NCBI RefSeq assembly: GCF_009709615.1
Contig: NZ_WJYA01000004.1
Location: 124,001 to 188,000, forward strand
Source of the DNA: Winogradskyella ouciana
GTDB taxonomy: Bacteria; Bacteroidota; Bacteroidia; Flavobacteriales; Flavobacteriaceae
Length of the DNA: 64,000 bases
Direction of reading: 5' to 3'
The notes beneath the pieces were generated by a model. That model was given only the letters and a program-made list of their open reading frames with translations. It searched no databases and was not told the origin of the DNA. Below are positions 26,595 through 36,570 of the stretch, piece by piece; position 1 is the first letter of the stretch, and each line of letters starts with the position of its first letter. The translations under genes and the position numbers were made by a program.

Positions 26595-28241
26595 CTATTG
26601 TAATGTAGGAGAGTAGTTTGTAGGGTAATCACCTGCTTTGGCCAGATTGCCAGAAGCTTCAAAGTTTGACCCATAAGTTGCATCAATTGCCTTTAAGAAA
26701 CTATTGGCCATTAAGGCATAACCTCTAGCTGTTAAATGTATTCCGTCTAAACTAACTAAGCCACCGAAGACCAAATCAGTATTCATATTATAATCGTCGA
26801 ACATAATTCCAGTTGTAGAAGCTTCAACCAGTATACTATTAAGATCTACTAACGCTAGACCATTTGAACTCGCTACAGATGATATACTTGCATTGTAGGC
26901 TGCGGTTGCAGTAGCGATTTCAGTTTGCTCTTCTGGTAATAGCGCCCATTTATCCTCTAATGGCAATGTGACGCCCTCTACTGCAAACTGACCAGCAACA
27001 TTAGCAGGTAATCCTTGACTTTGTAAAAATGCAAGAAAGTCTGCATTGACTGTTCCTATAACAGAAGAACTTGGTAATACAAACAAATCATCAGCAGTTG
27101 CTTGTCTAGATTGACCATATACAAGACCTAACAATCCAGCAACTTGTGGTGCGGCTTCTGGTGGTAATCCAAATTGTGCTAAAAAAGTAGGGAATGCTGG
27201 GTTTGCCAATAAAGTATCGGTTATTAAGGTAGATATATTGGTTAAGTTTTCGTCTACAATTACCACTGCGCTCGCCTCCGTTTCAGAAAATATAACTGTT
27301 CTTTCAGCAGCATCATAAATGGCACCTTGAGATTCCAAGAATGCATAGACACCATTTAAAGCACCAAATAAGGAGTTCAATGTAGGAATTAATGGGCCAA
27401 AATCTGGATTAGAAGGATCTAATGGATTGTGTGGTACTGTTGTAAAATGAGATAGACTCGTTATGTTTGGTAAGTTACCGATAACACCTTTGGCTCCATT
27501 AGAGGTTAAACCAGACACTAAGGCATTTAAAGAAGCATCAAAAGTAGCTGTATCAGTTATGGGATTGCTTCCATCACCACCAGTTGTAGCATAGCCTAAA
27601 ACATCGTTTCCGCCAACTTCAGATATGGACACAAATGTAGGGTTTTGTGCTACGGCTAATTCTAGTAGAGATGCGTCAGGTGTATTTCCTGTAACACGTA
27701 CGGCATAAGGATTTGCAGCCGCTGGGAAATTAGCTAAATTACCATAACCTGGCGCCACTAAATGAAAACTTTTAGCACCTGGTACTCCTAAATTATTAAA
27801 AGGACCCGTTGGATTGTTTAAAGCAATATCTGTGGATACAGTTACAGGACCAATAACAGTCTCTAGTGGAACAGGGCCTGCACCACCAAAAACCAACCTT
27901 GGGTCTGTAATTCTCATTCCGCCAACTGCTAAACCACCAAAGTTGTCATTCATCATTGGCTGTGTAAAGGTACCTCCACCAGCAAGCGCAAATTTATTCG
28001 CCATGATATTTGGAAATGAATTTTCTTGTGCGGCAATGAAAAGTGCGTTGTCTGTAAAGCCAGCAGTAAATGAGGCGCCAACAGCAACATAATTAGAGAA
28101 GTCTGCTGAGCCTGCCGTTAATTCTGGTAATGGTTCGTCATTAGTATTTGCTCTATCTCTTAAGTCTTGTACGAGTTCATTCTCGCAAGCTACCATACCT
28201 AATGTAAGCAGTGATAGCGTTATATATTTTAGTTTCTTCAT
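26595..28241 (-). CDS. SGNH/GDSL-hydrolase-type outer-membrane lipoprotein
   Basis: The product is 548 aa. A lipoprotein signal has its lipobox at LGMVAC (Cys19). SGNH blocks: block I AVGASFTAG with Ser57 in place of GDS, block III GGNDVLGY, and block V DGIHLTARGYALM with the Asp/His pair. A long, low-complexity insertion (about 80-190 and 270-440) separates the blocks. Members hydrolyse esters or remove acyl groups. The substrate is unknown. The gene follows a TonB-dependent receptor by 22 nt, so it is likely its cell-surface partner in uptake of a lipid- or ester-containing nutrient. Confidence 0.85.
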   Translation of the reverse strand: MKKLKYITLSLLTLGMVACENELVQDLRDRANTNDEPLPELTAGSADFSNYVAVGASFTAGFTDNALFIAAQENSFPNIMANKFALAGGGTFTQPMMNDNFGGLAVGGMRITDPRLVFGGAGPVPLETVIGPVTVSTDIALNNPTGPFNNLGVPGAKSFHLVAPGYGNLANFPAAANPYAVRVTGNTPDASLLELAVAQNPTFVSISEVGGNDVLGYATTGGDGSNPITDTATFDASLNALVSGLTSNGAKGVIGNLPNITSLSHFTTVPHNPLDPSNPDFGPLIPTLNSLFGALNGVYAFLESQGAIYDAAERTVIFSETEASAVVIVDENLTNISTLITDTLLANPAFPTFLAQFGLPPEAAPQVAGLLGLVYGQSRQATADDLFVLPSSSVIGTVNADFLAFLQSQGLPANVAGQFAVEGVTLPLEDKWALLPEEQTEIATATAAYNASISSVASSNGLALVDLNSILVEASTTGIMFDDYNMNTDLVFGGLVSLDGIHLTARGYALMANSFLKAIDATYGSNFEASGNLAKAGDYPTNYSPTLQ

Positions 28242-28263
28242 TTTATGTTTGTCTTTGCCGTTA

Positions 28264-31065
28264 TTATAGATTGTTGATAGTCCAAGAAACGTAGTATTGA
28301 GATCCTATTAGACCTGTTCCAAAGGCTGTAAAATATTCATCTTGTAACAAATTGGTAGCACCAGCTTTAAAGGTTGATTTTAAACTTGGTACTCTAAAGT
28401 TTACTTGTGCGTCCAATACATGGTATGCAGGAACTTCACCGTCACCGAAAGAGGCTTCCCAGAAGTAATTGTCACTCCATCTCCAAGACACGTTAAAACC
28501 AAAGTTTTTAAATAACTCAGTATTACCAAACGAGGCTTTTACTTTATGCTCAGGTGTGTTAAAGTTAGTTCTAAAATCTGGATTCTGGTTAACATCAAAA
28601 TCTAGTTTTGCATATGTATAATTAGCACTTAAATCAAAATCGCCTAATACTTTGGTGGATACTTGAATTGCGGCTCCATATGAATTAACCTCTTCATCTG
28701 AATTAGTATAGGTCTGATAAGCTTGGAAGTCTCCATTTGCGATTGCGGCAACTGCTAGTGGAGTTCCGCCTGGCAATGTTTCTGTTAACTGTACATCACC
28801 ATAAAAAGGAGCAATCACAGTCTCATTTGCTAAGAAGTCTTGGTATTTATTGTAGTAAGCGGAAGCATCAATAATAACTCCGTCTAGTTTACCACGATAA
28901 CCTAGCTCAAATGAACTAACTTGTTCTGGTTGTGCCAAATTAGAATTTGCTATTTCTAAATCTGCAGGATTCATAGATTCACCAAAACTAGAGACAGAAT
29001 TTGCAAAGAATGAGTTGTTGTAGGCTCCAGTACCATCAAAATCTATATTAGACTGACCAGTTATGGCTGTACCATTAGGACTTAAGTCATAATTTCTAAC
29101 ATCTCTAGCTGGGTTGTCTGGAGCACCACCAACTAATATAGCTCTACCAACGTCTAGACCAATGTATAAATCTTGTGTAGTTGGGTTTCTAAATCCAGTT
29201 TGAAAAGATGCTCTAATATTGTGATCCTCGTTTATAGTAAAACCAGCTGATAATCTCGGAGAGAAAAATCCGTCAAATAATTCTGATTTATCATATCTAA
29301 CAGAACCGGTTAATTTTAATTCTACATTTTCAGATAATTCTAAAGACCTTTGTAATTGAGTATAGACACCAACTTCAGAATAATTTATAGGACCATCGTT
29401 ATCAGTATATATAGTTCCAAAAGAATTTAACCTATACCTTCTGTAAGATCCACCGACTTGAATTTCAGCAAAGTCTATCATGTCACCGAAGTTATAGTTG
29501 GCATCTGCATGATAAATTTTAGAGTTGTCCTGAAATCTAGAACCAGTGTTTAAATCTGGGTCGTTGGTAATTCTCTCAAATGCATTTTGAAATTCTGGTG
29601 TACCAGGGACATATCGTCCTGTATCTGCTTGAGTTCTTGCTGCGGTGTGAGCTTGATCATCAGTCGCACCACCTAACGTAGCCCCTATGTAAGCAGCGAC
29701 ATATTCGCCAAACCAAGTTTGGTCATCTTTCCACGCTCTATTAATATTGATACCAGTGAATACCATGTCGTATGAGTCACCCGCTTTATCTTCTGTAACA
29801 TATCCTCTTACAAAGAAATTGTCGTTTCGTATTTCTAATTTATGTTGTTGTAAAAAGAAGTTCTTAATATTGTAACGGTTGGCACCTTGATAAATCGTAT
29901 TACCAGAACCTACTTTACCTACATACTGAATTTCAAAATCATCTTCCCAAGGTCGGAAGTATAATCCCCAATCTGCTTTAATGCTTTCTGCATTGTAGTT
30001 GGTTAGATCTCTCTCGTCATAACCAGTTCTACTTACGTTTTGGGATGGTACAAGAGCTGAAGATCCTGGAGGTGCTAATCCTAGACCTTCCAAAGTTTGG
30101 GCTACGTCGTTAATATCTGTGCTAACCTCATCACCATAAACATTAATACCGTCGTAATCTGGATCTTCTCTTGTCAATCCACGGTTAAGTTTATCAGCAT
30201 CATTCACCGCAAACCAATCAGTACCTTTTAGATATCCAAAATTAACTTTAGCAGCAAATTTTTCACTGAACTTATAAGCCATTCTAATTCCTAAGTCGGT
30301 ATATGGATTATCTCCTGCCGCTTCTTGAGACGTAATTCCTCTTTTAATATAACCGCTAATCCCTGTATGGTCAAAAGGGTTTTTACTACGCATAAAAAGA
30401 ATTCCGTTAAATGCATTTGCTCCATAAAGTGCAGAAGCAGCTCCAGGTAAGAGCTCTACACTCAATACATCTGTTTCGGTCATACCTAATAAATTACCAA
30501 GAGGGAAGTTAAGAGCTGGTGCAGAGTTGTCCATACCATCTACCAACTGCATAAAACGCGTATTTGCAAAGGTTGCGAAACCTCTCGTGTTGATAGACTT
30601 AAAGGTTAAACTGTTGGTATTAATATCTACACCTTTTAGGTTTTCTAAACCATCGTAAAAATCTACGGATGCTGTATTTTTAATTTCTTTTAATCCGAAG
30701 CGTTCTACGGTTACTGGTGATTCAAAAATACGTTCTGGTGTACGAGATGCAGAAATTACCACTTCATCAAGAGTGTTTCCTTCTTCAAGAGTCACGTCTA
30801 CTGTTTGGTTGTTTGATGTTATTTCAATTGTTTGTGCTTCAAAGCCTGTATAGCTGATGCGAATTGAAAATGGAGGGTCTAGATCTACAGTTAATGTGTA
30901 GTCACCATCAAAATCGGATACGGTACCAGAACTGGTGCCTACGACTACAATGTTTGCACCAGGTAAAGGTAATCCTGTGTTGTCAGTAACCTTACCTTTA
31001 ACGGTGGTTTGAGCAAATGACACCACGCCAAAAAGCAATGTAAAAAGTTTTAAGATTGTCTTCAT
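28264..31065 (-). CDS. TonB-dependent receptor with carboxypeptidase-like N-terminal domain
   Basis: The product is 933 aa. A signal peptide (ending near SFAQ) is followed by a CarboxypepD_reg-like domain (about 22-95: VKGKVTDNTGLPLPGANIVV). The plug domain contains ISASRTPERIFESPVTVERF and RGFATFANTRFMQLVDGMDN, and a 22-stranded barrel fills the rest, ending FGTGLIGSQYYVSWTINNL with a terminal aromatic/hydrophobic pattern. It imports a ligand across the outer membrane using TonB energy. It is not a SusC type (no SusD follows); the partner is the GDSL lipoprotein directly downstream. The ligand is unknown. Confidence 0.93.
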   Translation of the reverse strand: MKTILKLFTLLFGVVSFAQTTVKGKVTDNTGLPLPGANIVVVGTSSGTVSDFDGDYTLTVDLDPPFSIRISYTGFEAQTIEITSNNQTVDVTLEEGNTLDEVVISASRTPERIFESPVTVERFGLKEIKNTASVDFYDGLENLKGVDINTNSLTFKSINTRGFATFANTRFMQLVDGMDNSAPALNFPLGNLLGMTETDVLSVELLPGAASALYGANAFNGILFMRSKNPFDHTGISGYIKRGITSQEAAGDNPYTDLGIRMAYKFSEKFAAKVNFGYLKGTDWFAVNDADKLNRGLTREDPDYDGINVYGDEVSTDINDVAQTLEGLGLAPPGSSALVPSQNVSRTGYDERDLTNYNAESIKADWGLYFRPWEDDFEIQYVGKVGSGNTIYQGANRYNIKNFFLQQHKLEIRNDNFFVRGYVTEDKAGDSYDMVFTGININRAWKDDQTWFGEYVAAYIGATLGGATDDQAHTAARTQADTGRYVPGTPEFQNAFERITNDPDLNTGSRFQDNSKIYHADANYNFGDMIDFAEIQVGGSYRRYRLNSFGTIYTDNDGPINYSEVGVYTQLQRSLELSENVELKLTGSVRYDKSELFDGFFSPRLSAGFTINEDHNIRASFQTGFRNPTTQDLYIGLDVGRAILVGGAPDNPARDVRNYDLSPNGTAITGQSNIDFDGTGAYNNSFFANSVSSFGESMNPADLEIANSNLAQPEQVSSFELGYRGKLDGVIIDASAYYNKYQDFLANETVIAPFYGDVQLTETLPGGTPLAVAAIANGDFQAYQTYTNSDEEVNSYGAAIQVSTKVLGDFDLSANYTYAKLDFDVNQNPDFRTNFNTPEHKVKASFGNTELFKNFGFNVSWRWSDNYFWEASFGDGEVPAYHVLDAQVNFRVPSLKSTFKAGATNLLQDEYFTAFGTGLIGSQYYVSWTINNL

Positions 31066-31136
31066 TTTAGAGAATTAGTTAATTTTTTAGGAAAGCAATT
31101 TAAATAAATATATGAAAATTAGGTAACAATTTTTCA

Positions 31137-31144
31137 CAAAATTA
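31137..31144 (-). promoter_or_regulatory. -7 box of the TonB receptor gene
   Basis: TAATTTTG on the minus strand fits TAnnTTTG and lies about 70 nt before the receptor ATG, in the gap after the glmS terminator. Confidence 0.4.
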
Positions 31145-31167
31145 TGCATGCATAGTACATATCAAAA

Positions 31168-31216
31168 AAATAAAGGCTCAAAAATTGTATTATTATCAAT
31201 TTTTGAGCCTTTATTT
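31168..31216 (-). terminator. Strong terminator after glmS
   Basis: A perfect 20-bp stem (arms 31168-31187 and 31197-31216, core AAAGGCTCAAAAATTG) has a 9-nt loop TATTATTAT. It lies 16 nt after the glmS stop with a T-run on the minus strand. It separates glmS from the TonB receptor gene. Confidence 0.9.
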
Positions 31217-31232
31217 GTGATATATTCAAATA

Positions 31233-33080
31233 TTACTCCACCGTAACCGATTTTGCAAGATTTCTAGGTTGATCTACATTCCTATTAAGCATTACTGCTA
31301 TATGATACGACAGTAACTGTAACGGTATTGTTGTTAATAACGGGGAGAGGCACTCTAGAGTTTCAGGAACTTCAATAACGTGATCTGCTAATTCTTTAAC
31401 ATTGGTGTCTCCTTTGGTTACAATGCCGATAATTTTACCTTTTCTAGATTTAATTTCTTGTATATTGCTCACTACTTTTTCATAATGTCCTTTTTTGGTA
31501 GCAATAACAACCACAGGCATTTGCTCGTCTATTAAAGCAATTGGTCCGTGCTTCATTTCAGCAGCAGGATACCCCTCAGCATGAATGTAAGAAATTTCTT
31601 TTAATTTAAGTGCTCCTTCTAACGCCACTGGAAAATTGAATCCACGACCTAAATACAAGAAATTGGTAGCATCTTTATAGATGTCTGCTACGGTTTGTAT
31701 ATAACCATCGGATTTTAAAGCTTCCTCTACTTTCTTTGGTATGGTTTCTAATTCAATTAAGTGATGTCTGAACTCTGAACTTGAGATGGTGCCTTTTGCT
31801 CTTGCCAATCGCAGTGCTATTAGTGTTAGTACAGTTATCTGCGTTGTAAATGCTTTGGTTGAGGCTACTCCAATTTCCGGTCCGGCATGTGTGTATGCTC
31901 CTGCATCTGTCTCTCTTGCAATTGAAGACCCAACCACATTACAAACACCAAATACAAATGCACCTTTTGATTTTGCTAATTTAATAGCGGCCAAAGTATC
32001 TGCGGTTTCACCAGATTGTGAAATAGCAATGACAATATCTTTTTCCGTAATAACAGGATTTCTGTATCTAAATTCTGAAGCGTATTCTACTTCAACAGGT
32101 ATTCTTGCTAAATCTTCAAAAATATACTCAGCTACCAAACCTGCATGCCAAGATGTTCCACAAGCTACAATGATAATACGATCAGCAGCAAGAAACTTTT
32201 TCATGTTATCCTCCACACCAGCAAGTTTTACCATGGCTTCATTACTTAACAAACGACCTCTAAATGTATCGGAGATGGCATCTGGTTGCTCGTGTATTTC
32301 CTTAAGCATAAAATGGTCATAGCCACCTTTTTCTATTTGCTCAAGATTAAGCTGAAGTTCTTGTACGTAAGGATCTACGAGTGCGTCATCCTTAATCTTT
32401 CTAACTTTTACTTCTTTACCTCTTCTAACAATCGCCATCTCTTCGTCTTCTAGGTAAATGGCGTTTTTTGTGTATTCTATAAATGGAGAAGCGTCACTGG
32501 CTATAAAGAATTCGTCTTCACCAATACCTATCGCCAATGGGCTACCTAGTCTGGCAACTACAATTTCGTTAGGTTTGTTTTTGTCAAAAACAGCAATAGC
32601 ATAGGCTCCAACAACCTGGTTTAATGCAATTTGAACCGCTTTACCAAGCTTAAGGTTTTCGCTCTTTTTAACGTCTTCTATTAAGTTGACTAAAACTTCA
32701 GTGTCTGTATCTGATTTAAAAGTATAACCTCTCTTAATGAGCTCTTTCTTTAAAGAGTCATAATTTTCAATAATCCCATTGTGAATTATAACTAAATCAC
32801 CAGAATTGGAATAGTGTGGATGAGAATTTACGTCATTTGGAACACCATGAGTTGCCCAACGTGTATGGCCAATACCAAGCGTGCCATTGGTTGAAATTTC
32901 ACTTTCTATACGTTCCTTTAAGTCAGAAACTTTTCCTTTGGTTTTTGAAAGTTTAATATTGGTGCCATCATAAAGAGCGATACCAGCACTATCGTAACCA
33001 CGATATTCTAGTCTTTGAAGTCCTTTAATTACTATAGGATATGCCTCTCTATGGCCAATGTATCCAACAATTCCACACAT
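31233..33080 (-). CDS. glmS: Glutamine-fructose-6-phosphate aminotransferase
   Basis: GlmS makes glucosamine-6-phosphate, entering peptidoglycan and LPS precursor synthesis. The 615-aa product starts MCGIVGYIG with the N-terminal nucleophile Cys2. It has the glutaminase motifs HTRWATHG and HNGIIENYD, and two SIS domains (about 290-425 and 460-600: ACGTSWHAGLVAEYIFE, SQSGETADTLAA). The end is LAKSVTVE, as usual. It follows the DUF4270 gene by 11 nt, forming the last gene of a three-gene operon. I saw no glmS ribozyme, consistent with Bacteroidota. Confidence 0.98.
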   Translation of the reverse strand: MCGIVGYIGHREAYPIVIKGLQRLEYRGYDSAGIALYDGTNIKLSKTKGKVSDLKERIESEISTNGTLGIGHTRWATHGVPNDVNSHPHYSNSGDLVIIHNGIIENYDSLKKELIKRGYTFKSDTDTEVLVNLIEDVKKSENLKLGKAVQIALNQVVGAYAIAVFDKNKPNEIVVARLGSPLAIGIGEDEFFIASDASPFIEYTKNAIYLEDEEMAIVRRGKEVKVRKIKDDALVDPYVQELQLNLEQIEKGGYDHFMLKEIHEQPDAISDTFRGRLLSNEAMVKLAGVEDNMKKFLAADRIIIVACGTSWHAGLVAEYIFEDLARIPVEVEYASEFRYRNPVITEKDIVIAISQSGETADTLAAIKLAKSKGAFVFGVCNVVGSSIARETDAGAYTHAGPEIGVASTKAFTTQITVLTLIALRLARAKGTISSSEFRHHLIELETIPKKVEEALKSDGYIQTVADIYKDATNFLYLGRGFNFPVALEGALKLKEISYIHAEGYPAAEMKHGPIALIDEQMPVVVIATKKGHYEKVVSNIQEIKSRKGKIIGIVTKGDTNVKELADHVIEVPETLECLSPLLTTIPLQLLSYHIAVMLNRNVDQPRNLAKSVTVE

Positions 33081-33091
33081 AGGTTAATGTT

Positions 33092-34774
33092 TTAGTTATT
33101 TGGTTCTGTGTAATATATCTCTAAATACACTTTTTTACTTTCATCTTCAGTATTGTTTCCATGCAATACTGTACCTCTTGGTGTTATTATTGAACTCGTT
33201 GGTGTTGTAAATTCAGAATCATCAGTTGTCTGTACTCGTCTTTGTGCTAATATATCTTCTAAATTAACATTTAATGAAACAGCTAAACCTAATTCAACAT
33301 TAGTAGAATCTCTTAATAAGATATTATTAATGTGCTCTGTAATCCTAAACTTATATTTAATACCGTCTCCAGTTGGTTCATCATCAACGCGTTGCAAAGG
33401 GCCAAGATGGTTAAACTTTGAAAACGAAGGTAAACTATTATTGGTAAGGTCAATAAAAAAATCTGTCAACGGTGATTTATTATCTATATCATACAGAAAA
33501 AGACGATCTGGCTCTTTTCCATCTACCATATTCTGATCCACATAAAAAACTAAGTTAGCTTCATTAACCAATCGTTTAGTTCTAACAAACTTACCGTCTT
33601 CATCAGTTTCTACAAATTCACTTTTCCAAGTTTCAAAAGTATTCATGGTGTTATCATCTTCATCCAAGTCCTCTCCATTAAATAACTTAATCCTTGCAAT
33701 GGATCCTTCACCACCTTTTAAAAACAATCTGTCATCACCGTTGGTCTCATCTCCATCGTTAATTGGAGAGGTAAATTCATTATCCATAAAATTGATTCTA
33801 TTGGGACCAAAACTTAAAACTATTGACGCCTGCTCAGTTGTATCTTCATCGTCCGAAGTAGAAGCTGTTAATCTGGTATAATAAATAGTAATATTAGAAG
33901 TTTGTGCACCAGTATTAAGAATAAGAAAACTGCCATCATCATTTACGGGCTCAGCTTTAAAATAAAGACCTCTAAAATATTCTGAAAAGTTGTTTTGGCT
34001 GTCTAAAACTGGATCACCTTCTTTATCAATAATTTTGTTATGCCAAAATGTAGTGTCTAATTGCACTCTTATACCAGGAAATTGTCTTTGAGTTACTTGT
34101 GTTTCTCCTTCATCATCTAAACCTGTTAAAACAAATCCTTCTTCAGAAATTTCGATGATATTATCAATTGGATCAAATTCTTCAGTTGTCTCATTGTAAT
34201 CAACAAATGGCAATAGTGTACCTTCTAAGACAGCATCAGAAATCGGTTCAGTTGCTGATGCAGATTTGTTTGAAAAATAGGCCTGCGTTTCATCAAATTC
34301 AGCATTTGGATCAAAATCTCTAATAAAATAGTTGCTCTCAAATAAACTTAATCTTATTGGTTCTCTACCAAGAACTGAATCTATTTCATAAGTTACATTA
34401 TCGTCCTCATCTACTTCTTCAATTGAACCAAAATATGGTATATATAATACAACAGAGTCAATTTTAACCACATCTCCAAAATCTGCACCAAAAGTAGTGC
34501 TTAATTGAGTTACAAAACTAGATGTTGTTCTGCCATATGTGTTATCGTCATAAACACCTAAAGTGTTAAGGCCAAGGCCATTGGTTTGTACTGGCTCTAA
34601 TGCATCTGTATATGTGATGATATCGTATTGATCTGAAAGAATATCGAAATTAGTTGCAACATCATCATTTAAAATGTCTGATTCTAATGTTGAAAAGTCC
34701 TTATCGCAGGCAATAAAACTTGTTATAATCAGTGCAAATACTGCTATTTGAAGGGCAAATTTGTTCTTTTTCAT
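33092..34774 (-). CDS. DUF4270 family lipoprotein
   Basis: The product is 560 aa. The lipoprotein signal ends IITSFIAC (Cys about 23), followed by DKDFSTLESDIL. Mostly beta-structured, it has the DUF4270 landmarks GVYDDNTYGRTTSSFVTQL near the N-terminus and VYLEIYYTEPNN at the very end. It is a large Bacteroidota-restricted family of predicted outer-membrane lipoproteins of unknown function. The family is commonly found between a GT5-like gene and glmS, as here, which hints at an envelope-sugar role without proving one. Confidence 0.88.
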   Translation of the reverse strand: MKKNKFALQIAVFALIITSFIACDKDFSTLESDILNDDVATNFDILSDQYDIITYTDALEPVQTNGLGLNTLGVYDDNTYGRTTSSFVTQLSTTFGADFGDVVKIDSVVLYIPYFGSIEEVDEDDNVTYEIDSVLGREPIRLSLFESNYFIRDFDPNAEFDETQAYFSNKSASATEPISDAVLEGTLLPFVDYNETTEEFDPIDNIIEISEEGFVLTGLDDEGETQVTQRQFPGIRVQLDTTFWHNKIIDKEGDPVLDSQNNFSEYFRGLYFKAEPVNDDGSFLILNTGAQTSNITIYYTRLTASTSDDEDTTEQASIVLSFGPNRINFMDNEFTSPINDGDETNGDDRLFLKGGEGSIARIKLFNGEDLDEDDNTMNTFETWKSEFVETDEDGKFVRTKRLVNEANLVFYVDQNMVDGKEPDRLFLYDIDNKSPLTDFFIDLTNNSLPSFSKFNHLGPLQRVDDEPTGDGIKYKFRITEHINNILLRDSTNVELGLAVSLNVNLEDILAQRRVQTTDDSEFTTPTSSIITPRGTVLHGNNTEDESKKVYLEIYYTEPNN

Positions 34775-34782
34775 AGGTTTAT

Positions 34783-35595
34783 TTAACTGTTAAGCACAGT
34801 TTCTTTGTAAAACTCCGTGTAAGGATCTGCAAATTCTTCAATAGAATGGAAATCTAAAACAGGTTTCGTTAAATTTTTAATGTAAGTGTCTAATTCTTTT
34901 GGCAATGATTCTGAGCCTCTAATAATAGCATCAGAGTTGTCAATTGCAATTTTCATTAGATTAATATAATTTGGCTTTTCAAGAGGTTTTATAGCTTCTT
35001 CGTCCAAATTATCGAATTTCACCTTATCTATCATACCTTTATCTAACGTTCCGTCAAAGGTTTGATTGTACACGGAAGTCACAATTTTACTTTCAGTAAA
35101 TAACGGTTCAGTTTTATAGAATTCTTTAAGATATAGCGGTAATAATGAGGCTAGCCATCCATTTACATGAATAATATCCGGAGCCCAGTTTAACTTTTTT
35201 ACTGTTTCAATAACCCCTTTTGCGAAGAAAATAGCACGTTCATCATTATCTGGAAAAAGATTACCATCCTCGTCAGTCAAAGTAGCTTTGCGCTTAAAAT
35301 AATCTTCGTTATCAATAAAATAAACCTGAATGCGTTCCTTAGGAATAGAAGCTACCTTAATAATCAAAGGCATATCCAAATCGTTGATGACTAAATTTAT
35401 ACCAGATAACCTTATAACTTCATGAAGTTGGTGCCTTCTTTCGTTAATATTACCAAAACGAGGCATAAATATTCGTATCTGTCCTCCTTGTTTGTTTACC
35501 ATTCTTGGAGCTTCAAAGGACATTGAAGAAATCTCCGTTTCTGGTAAATATGGAACAACTTCCGACGACACATACAATATTCGTTTATCTTTCAT
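34783..35595 (-). CDS. Starch/glycogen synthase catalytic-domain protein (GT5 N-domain only)
   Basis: The product is 270 aa. The sequence RILYVSSEVVPYLPETEISSM...MVNKQGGQIRIFMPRFG...VYFIDNEDYFKRKA matches the N-terminal half of glycogen synthase (GT5), including WAPDIIHVNGWLASLLPLYLK. The C-terminal GT1-like half that carries the ADP-glucose site is absent, and the entry motif reads EVVPYLPETE where the KTGGL motif is expected. It is therefore unlikely to be an active glycogen synthase alone. It begins the operon with the DUF4270 gene (8-nt gap) and glmS, and shares a divergent promoter region with panC. Confidence 0.85.
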   Translation of the reverse strand: MKDKRILYVSSEVVPYLPETEISSMSFEAPRMVNKQGGQIRIFMPRFGNINERRHQLHEVIRLSGINLVINDLDMPLIIKVASIPKERIQVYFIDNEDYFKRKATLTDEDGNLFPDNDERAIFFAKGVIETVKKLNWAPDIIHVNGWLASLLPLYLKEFYKTEPLFTESKIVTSVYNQTFDGTLDKGMIDKVKFDNLDEEAIKPLEKPNYINLMKIAIDNSDAIIRGSESLPKELDTYIKNLTKPVLDFHSIEEFADPYTEFYKETVLNS

Positions 35596-35633
35596 AAATC
35601 TACTGCTTTTGAAAATTAAGAGTAAAAAACATG

Positions 35634-35641
35634 CAAAATTA
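35634..35641 (-). promoter_or_regulatory. -7 box of the GT5-DUF4270-glmS operon
   Basis: TAATTTTG on the minus strand matches TAnnTTTG, about 40 nt before the GT5 ATG and back to back with the panC promoter. A -33 TTTG at normal spacing was not found. Confidence 0.4.
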
Positions 35642-35647
35642 CAAAAA

Positions 35648-35680
35648 TTTGTGCAGATTGCTAGTAAAATATTATGTTTG
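35648..35680 (+). promoter_or_regulatory. panC-panD promoter
   Basis: TTTG (35648-35651), a 21-nt spacer and TATGTTTG (35673-35680) make a full Bacteroidota promoter. It ends 25 nt before the TTG start of panC. Confidence 0.65.
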
Positions 35681-35705
35681 CACGCGTTAATTTTTTGTTA
35701 TAGAG

Positions 35706-36557
35706 TTGAAAATTTTTCACAATCAAACCGAATTATCTAGTCATGTAGATGGCCTTAAGGCAGATGGAAGCTCCATAGGGTTTGTGCCAACAATGGGTGC
35801 GCTTCATAATGGGCACTTGTCTTTGGTTGAAAAAGGATTACATGACAATGCTTTTGTTGTAGTAAGTATTTTTGTCAATCCTACTCAATTTGATAATAAA
35901 GAAGATCTTGTTAAATACCCAAGAACATTAAATGCTGATGTGTCACTTTTAAGAACTGTTAGTGATACAAATATTGTGGTTTATGCACCAACCGTTGAGG
36001 ATATTTACAACAATAATGTACAATCCCAATCCTTTACTTTTGATGGCTTAGAGCACGAAATGGAAGGCGCTTTTAGAGAAGGTCATTTTGATGGTGTAGG
36101 TACTATTGTAAAGCGTTTGTTTGAAATTGTTAAACCTGATAGAGCTTACTTTGGTGAAAAAGATTTTCAGCAATTGCAGATCATTAAAAAACTAGTAGAA
36201 TTACATAATATACCTGTAAAAGTAATAGGTTGTCCAATCCATAGAGCAAAAGATGGCTTGGCAATGAGCTCTAGAAACTCAAGGCTGACAAAAGACCATA
36301 GAAATGTAGCTCCATTTATCTATAAAACCTTAAAATCTGCCAAGAACAAGTTTGGCACAAAAAGTGCTCAAAAAGTTACGGAATGGGTAGAAGAGCAATT
36401 TAAGCAACAACCGCTTTTAGAGCTAGAGTATTTTATAATTGCAGACACAGAAACCCTAAAACCAGTAAAACGAAAATCAACAAAAAAGACCTATAGAGCT
36501 TTTATAGCTGTATATGCAGGTGATATAAGACTTATAGACAATATCGCCTTAAATTAA
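35706..36557 (+). CDS. panC: Pantoate-beta-alanine ligase
   Basis: PanC joins pantoate and beta-alanine using ATP, the last step of pantothenate synthesis. The 283-aa product has [14 protein letters not shown] (HIGH-type nucleotidyl motif), [51 protein letters not shown] and [10 protein letters not shown] (KMSKS-like). Translation starts at a TTG ([10 protein letters not shown]); no ATG is suitably placed. It is followed after 13 nt by panD, whose product supplies beta-alanine, so the operon holds consecutive steps. Confidence 0.97.
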   Translation: MKIFHNQTELSSHVDGLKADGSSIGFVPTMGALHNGHLSLVEKGLHDNAFVVVSIFVNPTQFDNKEDLVKYPRTLNADVSLLRTVSDTNIVVYAPTVEDIYNNNVQSQSFTFDGLEHEMEGAFREGHFDGVGTIVKRLFEIVKPDRAYFGEKDFQQLQIIKKLVELHNIPVKVIGCPIHRAKDGLAMSSRNSRLTKDHRNVAPFIYKTLKSAKNKFGTKSAQKVTEWVEEQFKQQPLLELEYFIIADTETLKPVKRKSTKKTYRAFIAVYAGDIRLIDNIALN

Positions 36558-36570
36558 TTACCTTAGTCCC

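Noticed and set aside
31233..33120. glmS ribozyme upstream of glmS
   Set aside because: Only 11 nt separate glmS from the DUF4270 gene, so there is no room for a ribozyme, and Bacteroidota are not known to use it.
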